Counted from the stretch's first letter, positions 34,400 to 45,061 are shown. The stretch: DNA of 64,000 bases from Branchipolynoe longqiensis (GCA_030323885.1 CM059186.1:172375351-172439350); one strand, 5' to 3'. Made by a program: numbers and translations. Notes: generated by a model from the letters alone, not told the origin.

Positions 34400-34715
34400 G
34401 TTTGTTTGTTGGGGTTTTATGTTCAAGCAACAACTAAGGTCATATCAGGATGGATACCGACTTGTGACAGTGACAGTGCACACTCATGACGATTTCACAG
34501 TACTGCCTTGTTGGCACCATCACCCGATTTCCCACTCAGTCACAGTATCCCGATACTAACAGTGAGCTAACCCACCCCTTAGCCTATCCTAATAATGCTC
34601 AGTGGCAGGCTAAGTAGCGACAAATGTAAATTTGGTGATTCATTGGTTTGATTTGAACTCCCGACCTTCCACACGGGAAGCCTGCACTCTTACCGATTCG
34701 GCCACCACATCTGGT
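34400..34715 (-). mobile_element. SINE-B copy, diverged
   Basis: Tail GTTTGTTGGGGTTTTATG at left; the body lacks about 20 bp around the CCAGCACC region and has a GTGACAGTGACAGTG duplication; the head at the right has GAACTCCCGACCTTCC and CGGCCACCACATCTGGT. Confidence 0.85.
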
Positions 34716-34789
34716 CATGTGTATATGGTGGATGTGGTGTGGGGGGGGGGGTAGGGGAGGGGGTGAAGGGGCATTATGGGAATGATTGA

Positions 34790-34974
34790 ATTAAAACAGT
34801 GCCCGTCTTTAACAACCACTGTGATCGACACACGCTTTCCACATTCTTTCAAAGTGCAAACTGTCCTCGCTTCATGTTTCAGCTGAATGTCTCTCTGATC
34901 ACAGGACACTTGCTGTGTTTGGACAACATTGTTCTGGATGTAGAGTTGTCCGTTGATGAAAAGTGCTACTGTGG
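34790..34974 (-). CDS. Candidate exon of an unknown gene (strand uncertain)
   Basis: The minus strand is open for more than 250 bp in the non-repetitive part. It reads as a plausible beta-rich extracellular segment: TVALFINGQLYIQNN, then QQVSCDQRDIQLKHEA, RTVCTLKECGKR and SITVVVKDGHCF, with four cysteines. A possible acceptor is CACACCAG just before 34,974. No convincing donor was found, and beyond about 34,790 the frame enters low complexity. The plus strand has a good acceptor-like sequence (CTTCATGTTTCAG, ending at about 34,883) and a short frame ending CYCGWCVG. I do not recognise the protein on either strand. Confidence 0.35.
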
Positions 34975-35009
34975 CTGGTGTGTCGGGTAATAAGTAACCA
35001 GCATGATGT

Positions 35010-36060
35010 ATGGTGTGTGGTGTATGGTGTATGGTGTGTGTGGTGTGTGTCTGGTATGTGATGTTGTGTTTTGTATATATAGGATGTGTGGTGTGTGATG
35101 TGTGTGATGCGATATGTGTGGTGTATGTAGTGTGTGGTGTGTGTGTTATGTGAAGGTGTGTGTTGTATCCATAGGGTGTGCGGTATGTGTGGTGCGGTAT
35201 GTGTGGTGTGTGATGTGGATGTGCCTAGTGTGTGCACTGTGTATGAGGTGTGTGGATGTGTGTGTAGTGTGTGTGGTGTGTGTGGTCTGTGTGGTGTGCG
35301 TGGGGTGTGTGGTGTGTGTGGTGGGGATGCATGTAGTGTGTGCAGTGTTATGTGTGAGGAGGTGCGTGAGGTACACCATGAATGTGGTGTGTGCGGTGTG
35401 TGATGTGGATGTGCTTAGTGTGTGTGGAGGTGTGTGCGGTGTGTGATGTGGATGTGCTTAGTGTGTGCGGAGGTGTGTGTGGTGTGTGTGGTGTGGATGC
35501 GTGTAGTGTGTGCAGTTTTAAGTGTGCAGAGGTGTGTGTGGTGTGTGTGGTGTGGATGCGTGTAGTGTGTGCAGTTTTAGGTGTGAGGAGGTGTGTGCAG
35601 TACACCATGAATGTAGTGTGATGTGCGGTGTGTGCGGTGTGTGCGGTGTGTGTGGTGTGTGCGGTGTGTGTGGTGTGTGTGGTGTGTGGTGGTGTGTGCG
35701 GTGTGTGTGGTGTGTGTGTGTGTGTGGTGTGTGTGGTGTGTGGTGTGTGTGGTGTGTGTGGTGTGTGTGGTGTGTGTGGTGTGTGTGGTGTGTGTGGTGT
35801 GTGTGGTGTGTGTGGTGTGTGTGGTGTGTGTGGTGTGTGTGGTGTGTGTGGTGTGGATGCGTGTAGTGTGTGCAGTTTTATGTGTGAGGAGGTGTGTGCG
35901 GTACACCATGAATGTAGTGTGATGTGCGGTGTGTGTGGTGTGTGCGGTGTGTGTGGTGTGTGTGGTGTGTGTGGTGTGTGTGGTGTGTGCGGTGTGTGCG
36001 GTGTGGGTGGTGTGTGCAGTGTGTGTGGTGTGTGTGGTGTGTGATGCGTGATGTGTATTG
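35010..36060. repeat. GTGTGTGGT repeat with longer-range structure
   Basis: (GTGTGTGGT)n, about 1 kb. Embedded in it is a non-simple phrase, GATGCGTGTAGTGTGTGCAG plus TTTTAGGTGTGAGGAGGTG plus GTACACCATGAATG. It recurs at about 35,317, 35,495 (partial), 35,555 and 35,857, giving a higher-order unit of roughly 240-300 bp. All Val/Cys and Thr/His ORFs here are artefacts. Confidence 0.9.
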
Positions 36061-36221
36061 AAGGTATTGTGTGTAGGACAAGGTAGGGGATTACAAGTAG
36101 CGTACACCTCCCCACATTGATCAAATGTTACAAGGGGCCATTTATTATGTATGACCCGCCATAGTCAAAACCACAAATATGTTGCTTACACTTTAGAGTC
36201 TTAAAAAACCCACACCAGTGC

Positions 36222-36990
36222 CCCATCACCATCGTCATCATCAACATCATCATCATGCTGTTGGCCGTGATGCGACAAAGACTGCTTTCATTACTTGACT
36301 GCCGCTCTCCATTTAGCTCTCTGCTGTGAGAGTGATGTTCATGAGTCGGTCTTAATGTCTCTCAGCTTCAGGTTTACTTTGGTATCCTTGAACTGGAGGC
36401 AAGGGCTCCCTCTCTTTCTGTAACCAGAAGACAGTTGAGAATAGAGGATCTGCTTTGGTAGCCTGTCTGATGACATGCTCGTGAGGTGTCCAGTCCACCA
36501 GAGATTCTTTTTGATCAGAATATCTTCCATAGAGGGCAGCCCCGTCCGTTCGAGTATTTCCTTATTTGTCACTTTGTCCTTCCAGGTTAGCCTCATGATT
36601 GAACACAGATGTTGCATCATGAAGGCATGCAGCTTTTTCACTTGTCATCTGTACACTGTCCAGGGCTCGGCTCCGTATAGTAGGGTGGATAGCACGATTG
36701 CACGATGGATCTTGCCTTTGACCCACATGGACACATGGTGGTTGTTCCAGAGTCTCTGGCGTAGTCGGCCGAAAGATTCGCTAACCTTGGCCATCCTCCG
36801 CTGTATTTCAGTATCAATGTGTCCATCACTTGATACATTTCATGAAAGCTGCCTGCAAAAGTGTTGAAGTGCTGCTGGCTTTTGCAAGTTACCAGTGACA
36901 CTCTCTCTGGGAGCCAATAGAGGTTTCACACCGGCAAGAACATGTCCAGACAGGCACAAAACTATTTGTCCCTGCAGTGGCTGGTCGGGA
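36222..36990 (-). pseudogene. LINE-A copy 2, internally deleted
   Basis: Read on the minus strand: module X (about 36,990-36,837), then a jump into the reverse-transcriptase C-terminal region (a degenerate STLLYGAEPWTV-like motif, KKLHAFMMQHLCSIMRLTW, KDKVTNKEILERTGLPSM, LPKQILYSQLSSGYRKRG, LKLRDIKTD), then the 3' end and an (ATG)n-type tail at 36,222-36,257. Frameshifts separate the pieces. The Asp-Asp catalytic region is absent. Confidence 0.85.
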
Positions 36991-37560
36991 GATGTTGGGA
37001 GTTTTATACATCAACCATTGATGCTGCCAAAGTGATATGGTTTTCTTTTCAGGGTTTGCTCCCTTAGCCTTCAGTTCTGTCAACCATCGTACATGCTATC
37101 ATGCACGCTATCGGACTACTGCTTCAGTCATATACAAAGGTAACACTGCATGCCAACACTTTCATATAAGTCCAGCAATGTCTGACTTGTGGGGTTTGTG
37201 GGGGGGATATGTTTATTCTGCTGAATAAGTTATTTTGTCAATGCCGAAGCACTTGTCTTCAGGATTATTTACACAAAACTGGTATATAGTTTATCTATGT
37301 ATTAAAGTGAGTTAACAATAGCTGTTGAATACACAATTTGCAGCATGTAGCGTAATGAATTTCCGATAGCCAACTACATGTCGGTAGCGATATGATACAC
37401 TTATTGAGATGTAAGCAGAGATTCAGTGTGAATACACCGTGCCCTACTTTGTAATATATCACCTTCACTCCTGATCCCATTCCTAGTTAGTGCTAAGTGG
37501 TGAATGGACCTGCTTATCGTACATTAATCTTATTTGCACTAGCAGATATTGGATACACCT
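36991..37560. other. Unannotated interval
   Basis: The module X homology may extend to about 37,080 (a minus-strand frame with KKTISLWQHQWL is open there). Beyond that, nothing was recognised. A (TA)n runs from 37,568 to 37,620. Confidence 0.4.
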
Positions 37561-37572
37561 ACGCATATATAT

Positions 37573-37603
<31 letters not shown>

Positions 37604-37672
37604 CACTTATATACTTATATGTAGCAAATAATAGTGCAACTGCTTCCGGGGTCCTGGTTGGGTGTCACTCAC

Positions 37673-37776
37673 CACTAAAAGGCTCCTCAAAAAGGCGTCC
37701 ATGATGCAGACGATGTTGATCTCGTGTCTCCAGTGACACAGTGTCTCCATGGATACAGGTATTGTCATGACTCTGG
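37673..37776 (-). CDS. Candidate internal exon, 104 bp
   Basis: On the minus strand a frame free of stops reads RVMTIPVSMETLCHWRHE then INIVCIMDAFLRSLLV. It is bounded by a possible acceptor (TTTAACACAG) and a strong donor (TTTTAGTG followed by GTGAGTG). The sequence is single-copy and not low-complexity, and its codon pattern looks coding. The acceptor's pyrimidine tract is weak because a 23-bp minisatellite lies immediately upstream. I cannot name the protein. It could be one exon of a gene whose other exons lie outside the window. Confidence 0.35.
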
Positions 37777-37789
37777 CTGTGTTAAAGCG

Positions 37790-38015
37790 CATCATTTCAT
37801 AATGTAGATTTCCCACTTTTCATAATGTAGATTTCACATGTTTCATCATGCATATTTATAACATTTCATAATGTAGATTTCACACATTTCATAATGTAGA
37901 TTTCACACGTTTCATAATGTGGATTTCACACATTTCATCATGCATATTTATAACATTTCATAATCTAGATTTCACACATTTCATCATGCATATTTATAAC
38001 ATTGCATAATGTAGA
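37790..38015. repeat. 23-bp minisatellite, left block
   Basis: Two alternating 23-bp unit types: CATAATGTAGATTTCACACATTT-like and CATCATGCATATTTATAAC-like. About ten units. The array resumes after the LINE-A insertion at 39,027. Confidence 0.85.
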
Positions 38016-39026
38016 TTACCAATGGGGTCAAGCAAGGTTGTGTACTGGCCCCCATGCTCTTCTCCATCTTCCTATCAGCAATGCTCGATGAGGCTTTCCG
38101 AGGCATGGGGGATGGTGTCTATATACAGTCCAGACAGAGCGCTGACCTACTCAATGTCGCACACTTCAGAGCGAAGATCAAGACTACTCAGATACTGGTG
38201 AGAGAGCTGCTATTCACAGATGACAGTGCGCTGGTTGCCCACTCTTCTGAAGAGATCCAGAAAATAGTGGACGCTTTCTCCGATGTTCCTCCAAAGAAGT
38301 TTGGCCTGAAGATTAACATCAAGAAGATGGAGGTCCTGTACCAACCCAACTCTACAAGAACCCGAGAGGAGGATATCATGGTTGGCGGAAACAAGCTGAA
38401 CTCTGTTCCGGAATTCACCTACCTCAGAAGCACTTTATCAAGTGATGGATGCATTGATGCTGAAATACAGAGGAGGATGGCCAAGACTAGTGCATCTTTC
38501 GGCTGCCTATGCCAGAGACTCTGGAACAACCACCATGTGTCCATGCAGGTCAAAGGCAAGATCTACCATGCAATCATGCTATCCACCCTACTATATGGAG
38601 CCAAGGCCTGGACAGTGTACAGACGACAGGTGAAAAAGCTGCATGCCTTCAAGATGCGACATCTGTGTTCGATCATGAGGCTAACTTGGAAGGACAAAGT
38701 GACAAATAAGGAAATACTTGAACGGACATGGCTGCCATCTACGAAAGAACTTCTGATCAAAAAGAATCTCCGGTGGACTGGACACGTCATGAGGATGTTA
38801 TCAGACAGGCTACCAAAGCAGATCCTCTATTCACAACTGTCTTCTGGTTACACAAAGAGAGGGGGCCCTCGTCTCCGGTTCAAGGATACCATCAAGAGAA
38901 ACCTCAAGCTGAGAGACATTAAGACTGACTCATGGACATCACTCTCACAGCAGAGAGCTAAATGGAGAGCGACAGTCAAGTAATGAAAGCAGTCTTTGTC
39001 ACATCGCGACCGACAGCATGATAATG
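38016..39026 (+). pseudogene. LINE-A copy 1: reverse-transcriptase C-terminal half, long open frame
   Basis: A single frame of about 320 codons is open from TNGVKQGCVLAPMLFS (upstream of the ATG at 38,054) to WRATVK and a stop at 38,983. The catalytic box reads LLFTDDSALVAHS (FADD in the copy at 53.4 kb). Then come FGLKINIKKMEVL, a VPEFTYLRS box, LLYGAKAWTVYRRQ and LRWTGHVMRM. The endonuclease and N-terminal RT are missing, so it cannot be autonomous. The 3' end is CGACCGACAGCATGATAATG. AATGTAGA flanks both sides, a possible target duplication, although the host minisatellite repeats that word anyway. Confidence 0.88.
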
Positions 39027-39255
39027 AATGTAGATTTCACACATTTCATAATGTAGATTTCACACATCTCATCATGCATATTTATAACATGTCATAATGT
39101 AGATTTCACACATTTCATAATGTATATTTCACACATTTCAGCATGCATAATTTCTTTAAAAAATCATAATGTAAATTTCACACATTTCATTATGCATATT
39201 TAGCACATTTAATAATGTATATTTATCACATTTCACATTTGACAATGTATATGTG
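39027..39255. repeat. 23-bp minisatellite, right block
   Basis: Continuation of the array at 37,790-38,015, with the same TTTCACACATTTCATAATG and CATCATGCATATTTA words. Confidence 0.85.
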
Positions 39256-39544
39256 CTGCTCTAGACACAATGCTTCCCATCGCTTGCAACCCCTCCCCCC
39301 TCCCCGCCCTCCCCAGGACAAAACTACAGAAAGCAACAGAAGCCCCAGGAGTGTGGTGATCACCCTCGTAGAATGCACAACACCGAGCAGCGACATGCTA
39401 AACCAGGATCACGTGACTGAAACTAGTCTCGTGGCCTTGAAGTGTTTGCAGTTTGCAAAGTGCACACCCACCACACACATGCCCGATTCATGTCTGCTTA
39501 AATATATGTGATGCGTAAGCATTATGTGAGTATAAAGACATGGA

Positions 39545-39775
39545 AGGGAGTTCAAATTCAAGTCGAGTCTAAACAATGACTTACAAAATGAATACTTATT
39601 TCTACCTAGCCTGGCGCTCATCATTAATAGGATAGGACGGGGACTGGTTAGATCAGTGTGAGGATAATGTGATTGTGTGCGATATCGGGTCATGATGCTG
39701 GCAGCCTGTTCTCCCAGTGGGGCAGCACTATAAAGTCACGATGAGTGCGCACTGTCACAAGTTGATGACCAAGGC
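39545..39775 (+). mobile_element. SINE-B fragment
   Basis: Starts within the head (CAAGTCGAGTCTAAAC) and continues through the body (GGACTGGTTAGATCAGTGTG; GGGGCAGCACTATAAAGTCA) to CACTGTCACAAGTTG. The tail is lost. From 39,780 to 40,265 no gene is recognised. Confidence 0.8.
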
Positions 39776-40264
39776 GTTGTTGACTGATCTGGTTGTGCAT
39801 AGATTGGTCTTACCAATTAGTTTCTTACATATAGAAAATTAGTTCTATATTCCTTGTGCGCACAACATATTCGTGATCTAACCACCTCAAATGATTTTCT
39901 AAAGAAATTATGTGAGGCATAAAGTACTTATGCATATATTATTTATGTATGCAATTCTTCCATTTTGTTATCATCCTCTTATTGTCGCTATCTACTGCTC
40001 TTGTAACCACCTTTGATACCCTCCTTTATAGTTGGGTTACTGGAGGCTGGGTCACAGCCTGGAGAGCCGGAGATCTTCTATTTGCTGATTCCACCATCGA
40101 TTTTGTAATAAGACCTTTTATTTTTTAAATTGCATGCCTGCTTTTACATTTAATGTAAAAGCCCTGGTTAAATAACAAGACAAAATAAAGTTTAAACATT
40201 TCTCTCTGTGAGTATGGCCTATGCTGCCGACAAGGCGTAAAACAACGACCAATCTTATAAAGAG

Positions 40265-40600
40265 ACAACCAGCTGGAGTGGCCCAGTCGGTAGAGCATGG
40301 GTCTCACATGCGGGAGATCGGGAGTTTGGTTCCTGGTCGAGTCAAAACAATGACTTTAAAATTGATACTTGTCACTTCCTAGCCCGGCGCTTGGTATTAA
40401 TAGGATAGGGCAAGGACTGATTAGCTCAGTGTCAGGTCAGGATAATGTGACTGAGTGGGTTATTGCATCGGTCATGGTGACAGCGGCCTAATTTCCTAGT
40501 GGAGCAGCACTATAGAAGTCTCCATGAGTGCACACTGTCTCAAGTCGGTACCTGTCTTGATATGACCTTAGATGTTGCTTGGAAGTAAAACAACAACAAA
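40265..40600 (+). mobile_element. SINE-B copy
   Basis: Head GGCCCAGTCGGTAGAGCATG and GGAGTTTGGTTCCTGG, body with a short duplication (AGTGTCAGGTCAGGATAATG), tail GATATGACCTTAGATGTTGC, then an AACAACAAACAAATAA end. Confidence 0.9.
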
Positions 40601-40861
40601 CAAATAATAAAGAAACATTTTCAAGATTTTGCTGGAAGCAATGCAATATTCATGCCATAACTGGATTATCCATGCCCTTTCACGGCTCAGTAGTCTAATT
40701 AGAACTTAGACAGTCCGGAGAGTATCACATTAGACTCATACTTCTGTCCACGTACTGTGTCACACCCACACTCGGAAACCGGGAGCTGCATTTGAATGAT
40801 ATTACGGAAAGCTCTGAGTGCAATATGCAATCACTTCACATCTCACCGAGATTAAAAACTC

Positions 40862-41233
40862 AAAGTTGCATGATTCAATGACTTTGACTTTCTGCTCCAT
40901 TTACTCTTTTTATTTATTCTATTTTTGGGTATAGATTAATGCATTAGATACACTAGGTTGATCATTATAATCCACTTTACCTTAAGCTGAAGTACATTTT
41001 ATTTCAAACGTTAACTTTGGAGATATTTGAAGTGGAAACATTGCAAATGATTAATAATTTCACGGTTTAAATAAGTTAGATATATAGGATCAAATCTAGC
41101 TAGGTGAAATTTGGTATGCACACAGAAATGATGTACAGAACTGCATTCAGTGGTAACAGGCTCTATTAAATTGACTTAGGATTCCTTCCTTACAAATAAC
41201 ATTAAATCTAGCTAAGTGTCTTAGGGGCTACAA
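40862..41233 (-). mobile_element. S-MITE copy, diverged
   Basis: Begins AAAGTTGCATGATTCAATGA and carries the family body (GGTTGATCATTATAATCCAC; GGAGATATTTGAAGTGGAAA; AGTGGTAACAGGCTCTATTA), ending near AAATCTAGCTAAGTG. The right terminal repeat is not recognisable. Confidence 0.7.
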
Positions 41234-41236
41234 TCT

Positions 41237-41690
41237 GGGCCGTAATCGATTAACACGACCCAGGCGACTTGGGTCATCCGAGTCGTCAGAATTTCAAATC
41301 AAACACCGCGAGTGGAGTCGAGAAATACACATGCCGTGTGCAAAACGACCTGACCCCAGTTATCCACCTCTTGGCTGGGGTTTGCTAGGAGCGATGACGT
41401 CACATCTGTGCTTGTACCTGTAGGATAACAGCTACCAGTACAACTCCGACGTGTTGTTTGAATGCTCTTTTTTTTAATAACCCAGATTGTCAGCTTCTAC
41501 AATCATAACATACTTTAAATCCTATTTTGCTGTACATATATCGGTTATTGAAAAAAAATATTAAGTTTTAGATTAAGCCACCATTTTGTCCACTCCGAGC
41601 ATATTCGTTTATTCAACCTGAGTCTGTAGGATGTACGCATTCGCCAAAAACTGGCTCGGGTGACCCGAGTTGATTAATTGATTACGCCCC
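41237..41690. mobile_element. MITE with GGGCGTAATC ends, about 454 bp
   Basis: GGGCCGTAATCGATTAAC at the left is the imperfect inverse of GTTGATTAATTGATTACGCCC at the right. The repeat extends inward with GACTTGGGTCATCCGAGTC and CTCGGGTGACCCGAGTT. No ORF. The family is not identified. Confidence 0.7.
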
Positions 41691-41944
41691 TGGTGATTCC
41701 AATCGGATTAACAAGCTTTATGTACACACCAGACCATTCATGTGTCGATTGTATCAACTGGTTCAGGAGACTCTTCTTTGTAAGGGAATTGTATGGGAGA
41801 TGTACCTCTTTTTAAAAAACCTTCTGTTGTTGAGAGTTAGTCTGTTTCAACGCATGAACTTCTTAATAATTATCCACACCCTGACACTGATCTTTCCTGT
41901 CTGTAAACACCCGAGGCTCTTGGCTGTAAGCCTCCAGTGAGAGT

Positions 41945-42480
41945 TTGTGTTTGTGTGTGTGTGTGTTTGTGTGTGTTTGTGCGTGCGTGTTTGTGTTTTG
42001 TGTGTGGTTGTATGTGTATGAGTTTTGTTGGTGTTCGTCTATAGGTGTGTGTTTGTGTGCATTTCTGTGTATTTCTGTGTGTTTCTGTGTATCTGTGTGT
42101 GTCTGTGTGTGTCTGTGTGTGTCGGTGGTGTTTTGTGTGTTTGCATGTGTTCTGTGTGTTTGTGTGTGTTTGTGTGTGTTTGGCTGTGTTTGTGTGTGTA
42201 TGTGTATGTGTGCTCATGTGTGCTTGTATGTGTTCATTTGTGTATGTGTGTGTTTGTGTGAGTTTGTATTCTGTGTGTGTTTGTGTGTGTTTGTATGTGT
42301 TTGTGTGTATTTGTGTGTGTTTGCGTGTGTTTGCGTGTGTTTGCGTGTGTTTGCGTCTGCTTGCGTGTGTTTGCGTGTGGATGTGTATGTGTGCTCATGT
42401 GTGCTCATATGTGTTCATGTGTGTCTGTGTGTGTTTGTGTGAGTTTGTATTGTGTGTGTGTGTGGTTGTGTGCGTGTTCT
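41945..42480. repeat. GTGTTTGTGTGT repeat
   Basis: About 530 bp of (TG)n interrupted by GTTTGCGT, GTTCATGT and GTGTCTGT. Cys/Val or Thr/His ORFs are artefacts. Confidence 0.9.
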
Positions 42481-42484
42481 ATGT

Positions 42485-42812
42485 GCTTGGTTGGTTGTTG
42501 GAGTTTTACGTCCTGTCAACAACTGAGGTCATATCAGGACGGGTATTGACTTGTGACAGTGCGCACTCATGACAACTTTATAGTGCTGCCCCACTCCCTG
42601 CCTCTCCACACTTCTCCCTCTCTCTCCCCACAGTCACATTATCCTGACACTGTGCCAACCAGTCCTTGCCCTATCCTAATAATGCCAAGCGCCGGGCTAG
42701 TAAGCAACAAGTATTAATTTGATAAGTCATTGGTTGAGACTCGACCGGGAAGCGAACTCCCGATCTCCCGCACACGAGGCCCGTGCTGTACCAATTCGGC
42801 CACCGCGCCCGG
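42485..42812 (-). mobile_element. SINE-B copy with internal CT-rich replacement
   Basis: Tail at left TTGGTTGTTGGAGTTTTACG, head at right GAACTCCCGATCTCCCGCAC. Between GCTGCCCCACTCC and CAGTCACATTATCC the usual body is replaced by about 35 bp of CTCTCC-rich sequence. Confidence 0.85.
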
Positions 42813-42814
42813 TA

Positions 42815-43035
42815 AGTGTGTGTGGGTGTGTGCGGATGTGTGCGGATGTGTGTGTGTGTGTGTGTGTAGGTAAGTTTGTATCTGGAGCGATGCGACAGGG
42901 TGAAGGTGAAAACGAGGCTCTGTGGGTGCTACTACTGGCGGGAAACATTTTTGCTGGTCATCATCAACTATCCCGCCTACACCCACACCCACACCCACAC
43001 CCACACTCACACACACACACACACACACACATACA
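42815..43035. repeat. (TG)n and (CA)n tracts flanking short unique DNA
   Basis: GTGTGTGCGGATG repeats at 42,815-42,870 and CACACCCACA/CACA repeats at 42,980-43,035, with about 110 bp of non-repetitive sequence between. Confidence 0.85.
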
Positions 43036-43112
43036 CAAGCGCCATGCCCTGAGGCCCCACGAAACCCTACCCGAATACTGACAACAGTCTTAATGCAGCG
43101 AGAAGTAATTTG

Positions 43113-43241
43113 GACAGTCGGGCTCGGTCGGCGCCCGTCGGCGGGTCACGTGACTGTTCGCCGGTCTCAAGTCGTCTTCGGTTCATTCCGCTTCTTTCGG
43201 CGCCGGTGTAAAATGTCAAACGGACGCATTGAGTTCTCTAA
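43113..43241 (+). promoter_or_regulatory. Promoter-like CpG segment with TCACGTGA, possible first exon
   Basis: CpG-rich sequence contains a palindromic E-box (GGGTCACGTGACT, 43,144-43,155). About 60 bp downstream, an ATG at 43,213 in an AAAATGT context opens a frame MSNGRIEFSK before TAG. A GT just before the stop (TCTAA then GTAGCT) could be a donor, making this a short first coding exon. The evidence is weak; no downstream exon was found. Confidence 0.25.
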
Positions 43242-43344
43242 GTAGCTGTCATTCAATATTAATCCAGGTGCGATAGTGTTTATGTGGGCAATTTTGGATG
43301 CTGCAATCACACGGGTCGCCTTTCAAAGTTGCGCGCCGGATAGA

Positions 43345-44195
43345 CCTCCACCTTCCCTCCCAGCGACCCTCCCTCCTCTCCCCCCCCCCCCACTCTCTCC
43401 CCCCCCCCTCAGTCTCCCTCCCTCCCTCCAACCTCCCTCTCTCGCTCCGTTCCCCTTCCCTCCCCAACCTTCCCCCTCCTTCTCTCCTTTCATTCCCCCC
43501 TCTCTCTCCTTCCCCCATTACCCTCCCTGCTCCCTCCCTCTTTTCCCCCACCCCTTCTTCACTCTCTCTCCTTCCCCCTCCCTCCCTCTTCCCCCTCTCT
43601 CACTCCCTCCCAATCCCCGCTCCCTCCCTCTCCTCCTCTCTTCCCCAACATACGCACTCCCTCCCATCCCCCTCCATCCCATTTCTCCCTCTCTCCTTCC
43701 CCCTCCCTTCCGCCCCCATCCCTCCCACCCTCTCCCATTCCTTCCCCCCACACCCCTTCCTCCCCACTCCCTCCCCTCCACCTCCTCCGTCCTCCCCCCT
43801 CCCTCTCCTCCCCCATTCCCTTCCCCTCCACCTCCTCCAGCCCATCCTCCCTCCCTACCCAATCCCTCCTGCCACATCCCTCCCCTCCTACCCTCCCCCC
43901 ACACCCATCCCTCCCCACCCCTTCCCCCCTCCGCCTCCCCCTCCTCCCCTCCCTCCTCCCCTCCCCCACACCCATCTCTCCACCATCCCTTCCTCCCCTC
44001 TCTCCCCATCCCCTCACTCCTCCCCTCCCCCTTCCTCCCCCCATCACATATCCCTCCCCCATCGCTCCTCCCCTCCCCATCCCCCCTCTCCCATCACTCC
44101 CCTCCTCCCCTCCCCCACACCCATCCCTCCCCCATCCTTTCCTCCCCCTCTCCCCCTCCCATCGCCCCCTCCACCTCATCCCCTCACCCTCTGCT
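43345..44195. repeat. CCTCCC/TCCCTCC polypyrimidine tract, 0.85 kb
   Basis: Low-complexity C/T sequence with CCACACCCATCCCTCC phrases. Overlapping 160-330 aa Pro/Ser or Gly/Arg/Glu frames are not genes. Confidence 0.9.
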
Positions 44196-44449
44196 CATTT
44201 GCTGCGCGCGCAGACGACTTCCCCCCAGGCCTTACAAGGGCGCACATGACGTGCGACACATCCACAATTAGGGCGCCACTTCCGGCGAGCTCCTGACAGG
44301 CGTTATATTAATATTTGTGTTTTCTGCGCTTCATCAATTATAGGGGCGGCAGTGGGGGTTGTAACGGGCCTAATTACGGGCAGGTAGCCTATGATTAATT
44401 GCACTTTCTCGCCCGGCCGTTGTCTGAATATGACCATGACGCAGCGGTT

Positions 44450-44495
44450 TCGGGTTTCAAGATGGCGGCGCGCCTGACGGCCGTGCGGTATGACC
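44450..44495 (+). promoter_or_regulatory. YY1-type motif over a candidate start codon
   Basis: TCAAGATGGCGGCG at 44,457-44,470 is a near-perfect YY1 promoter motif overlapping a good Kozak ATG at 44,462. The frame reads MAARLTAVR, then a GT (GCGGTATGAC) that could act as a donor at 44,488. An ACTTCCGG ETS word lies upstream at 44,276. A promoter with a short first coding exon is possible, but no further exons were seen; the sequence then enters a CT repeat. Confidence 0.3.
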
Positions 44496-44519
44496 CGTGT
44501 GACTTTTCACCACCCACCA

Positions 44520-45000
44520 GCACCTCCCCTGATCGACACCCTCTCTCACTCTCCGCCTCTCCCCACCTCTCCCCACCTCTCCCCGCCTCTCCCAGCCTCT
44601 CCCCACCTCTCCCCACCTCTTCCCACCTCTCCCCACCTCTCCACCTCTCCCCACCTCTCCACCTCTTCCCACCTCTCCCCACCTCCCACCACCTCTCCCC
44701 ACTCCTCCCAACCTCTCCCCACCTCTCCCCACCTCTCCCTCTCTCCCTCTCTCTTCCCACATCTCCTCGCCTCTATCCACCTCTCCCCACTCCTCACTTT
44801 CTCTCCCTGCCTCTCCCCACCTCATCCCACCTCTCCCTACCTCTCTCCACCTCCCGACCTCCCCACACCTCTCCCCACCTCTTCCCGCCTCTTCCCACCT
44901 CTCCCCGTTCTCCCCAACCCTCCCCAACTCTCCCTAACTGTTCCCAGCTCTCCGCGCCTATCCCCACCTCTCCCCGCTCCTTCATCGTTCTCTCCCTCTC
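44520..45000. repeat. CCTCTCCCCA decamer repeat
   Basis: (CCTCTCCCCA)n for about 480 bp, with TTCCC, TCCA and CCTCG variants. Not coding. Confidence 0.9.
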
Positions 45001-45061
45001 TCTCTGCTCTTAACTCGACACTCCATGGCAGCACATCTCAACTCTTTGGGTAAGCGCATTT

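Noticed and set aside
35114..36124. Cys/Val-rich or Thr/His-rich proteins that look like cysteine-rich secreted peptides
   Set aside because: They are direct products of GTGTGTGGT repeats; the regular cysteine spacing is the repeat period.
38054..38983. A functional reverse-transcriptase gene
   Set aside because: The open frame covers only the C-terminal half; endonuclease and N-terminal RT motifs are absent and it begins inside a minisatellite.
41945..42572. Cysteine-rich 90-175 aa ORFs
   Set aside because: Same reason: interrupted (TG)n translated in all frames.
43276..45053. 330-aa Pro/Ser-rich proteins
   Set aside because: Polypyrimidine low complexity; parallel ORFs exist in two + frames and the minus strand.
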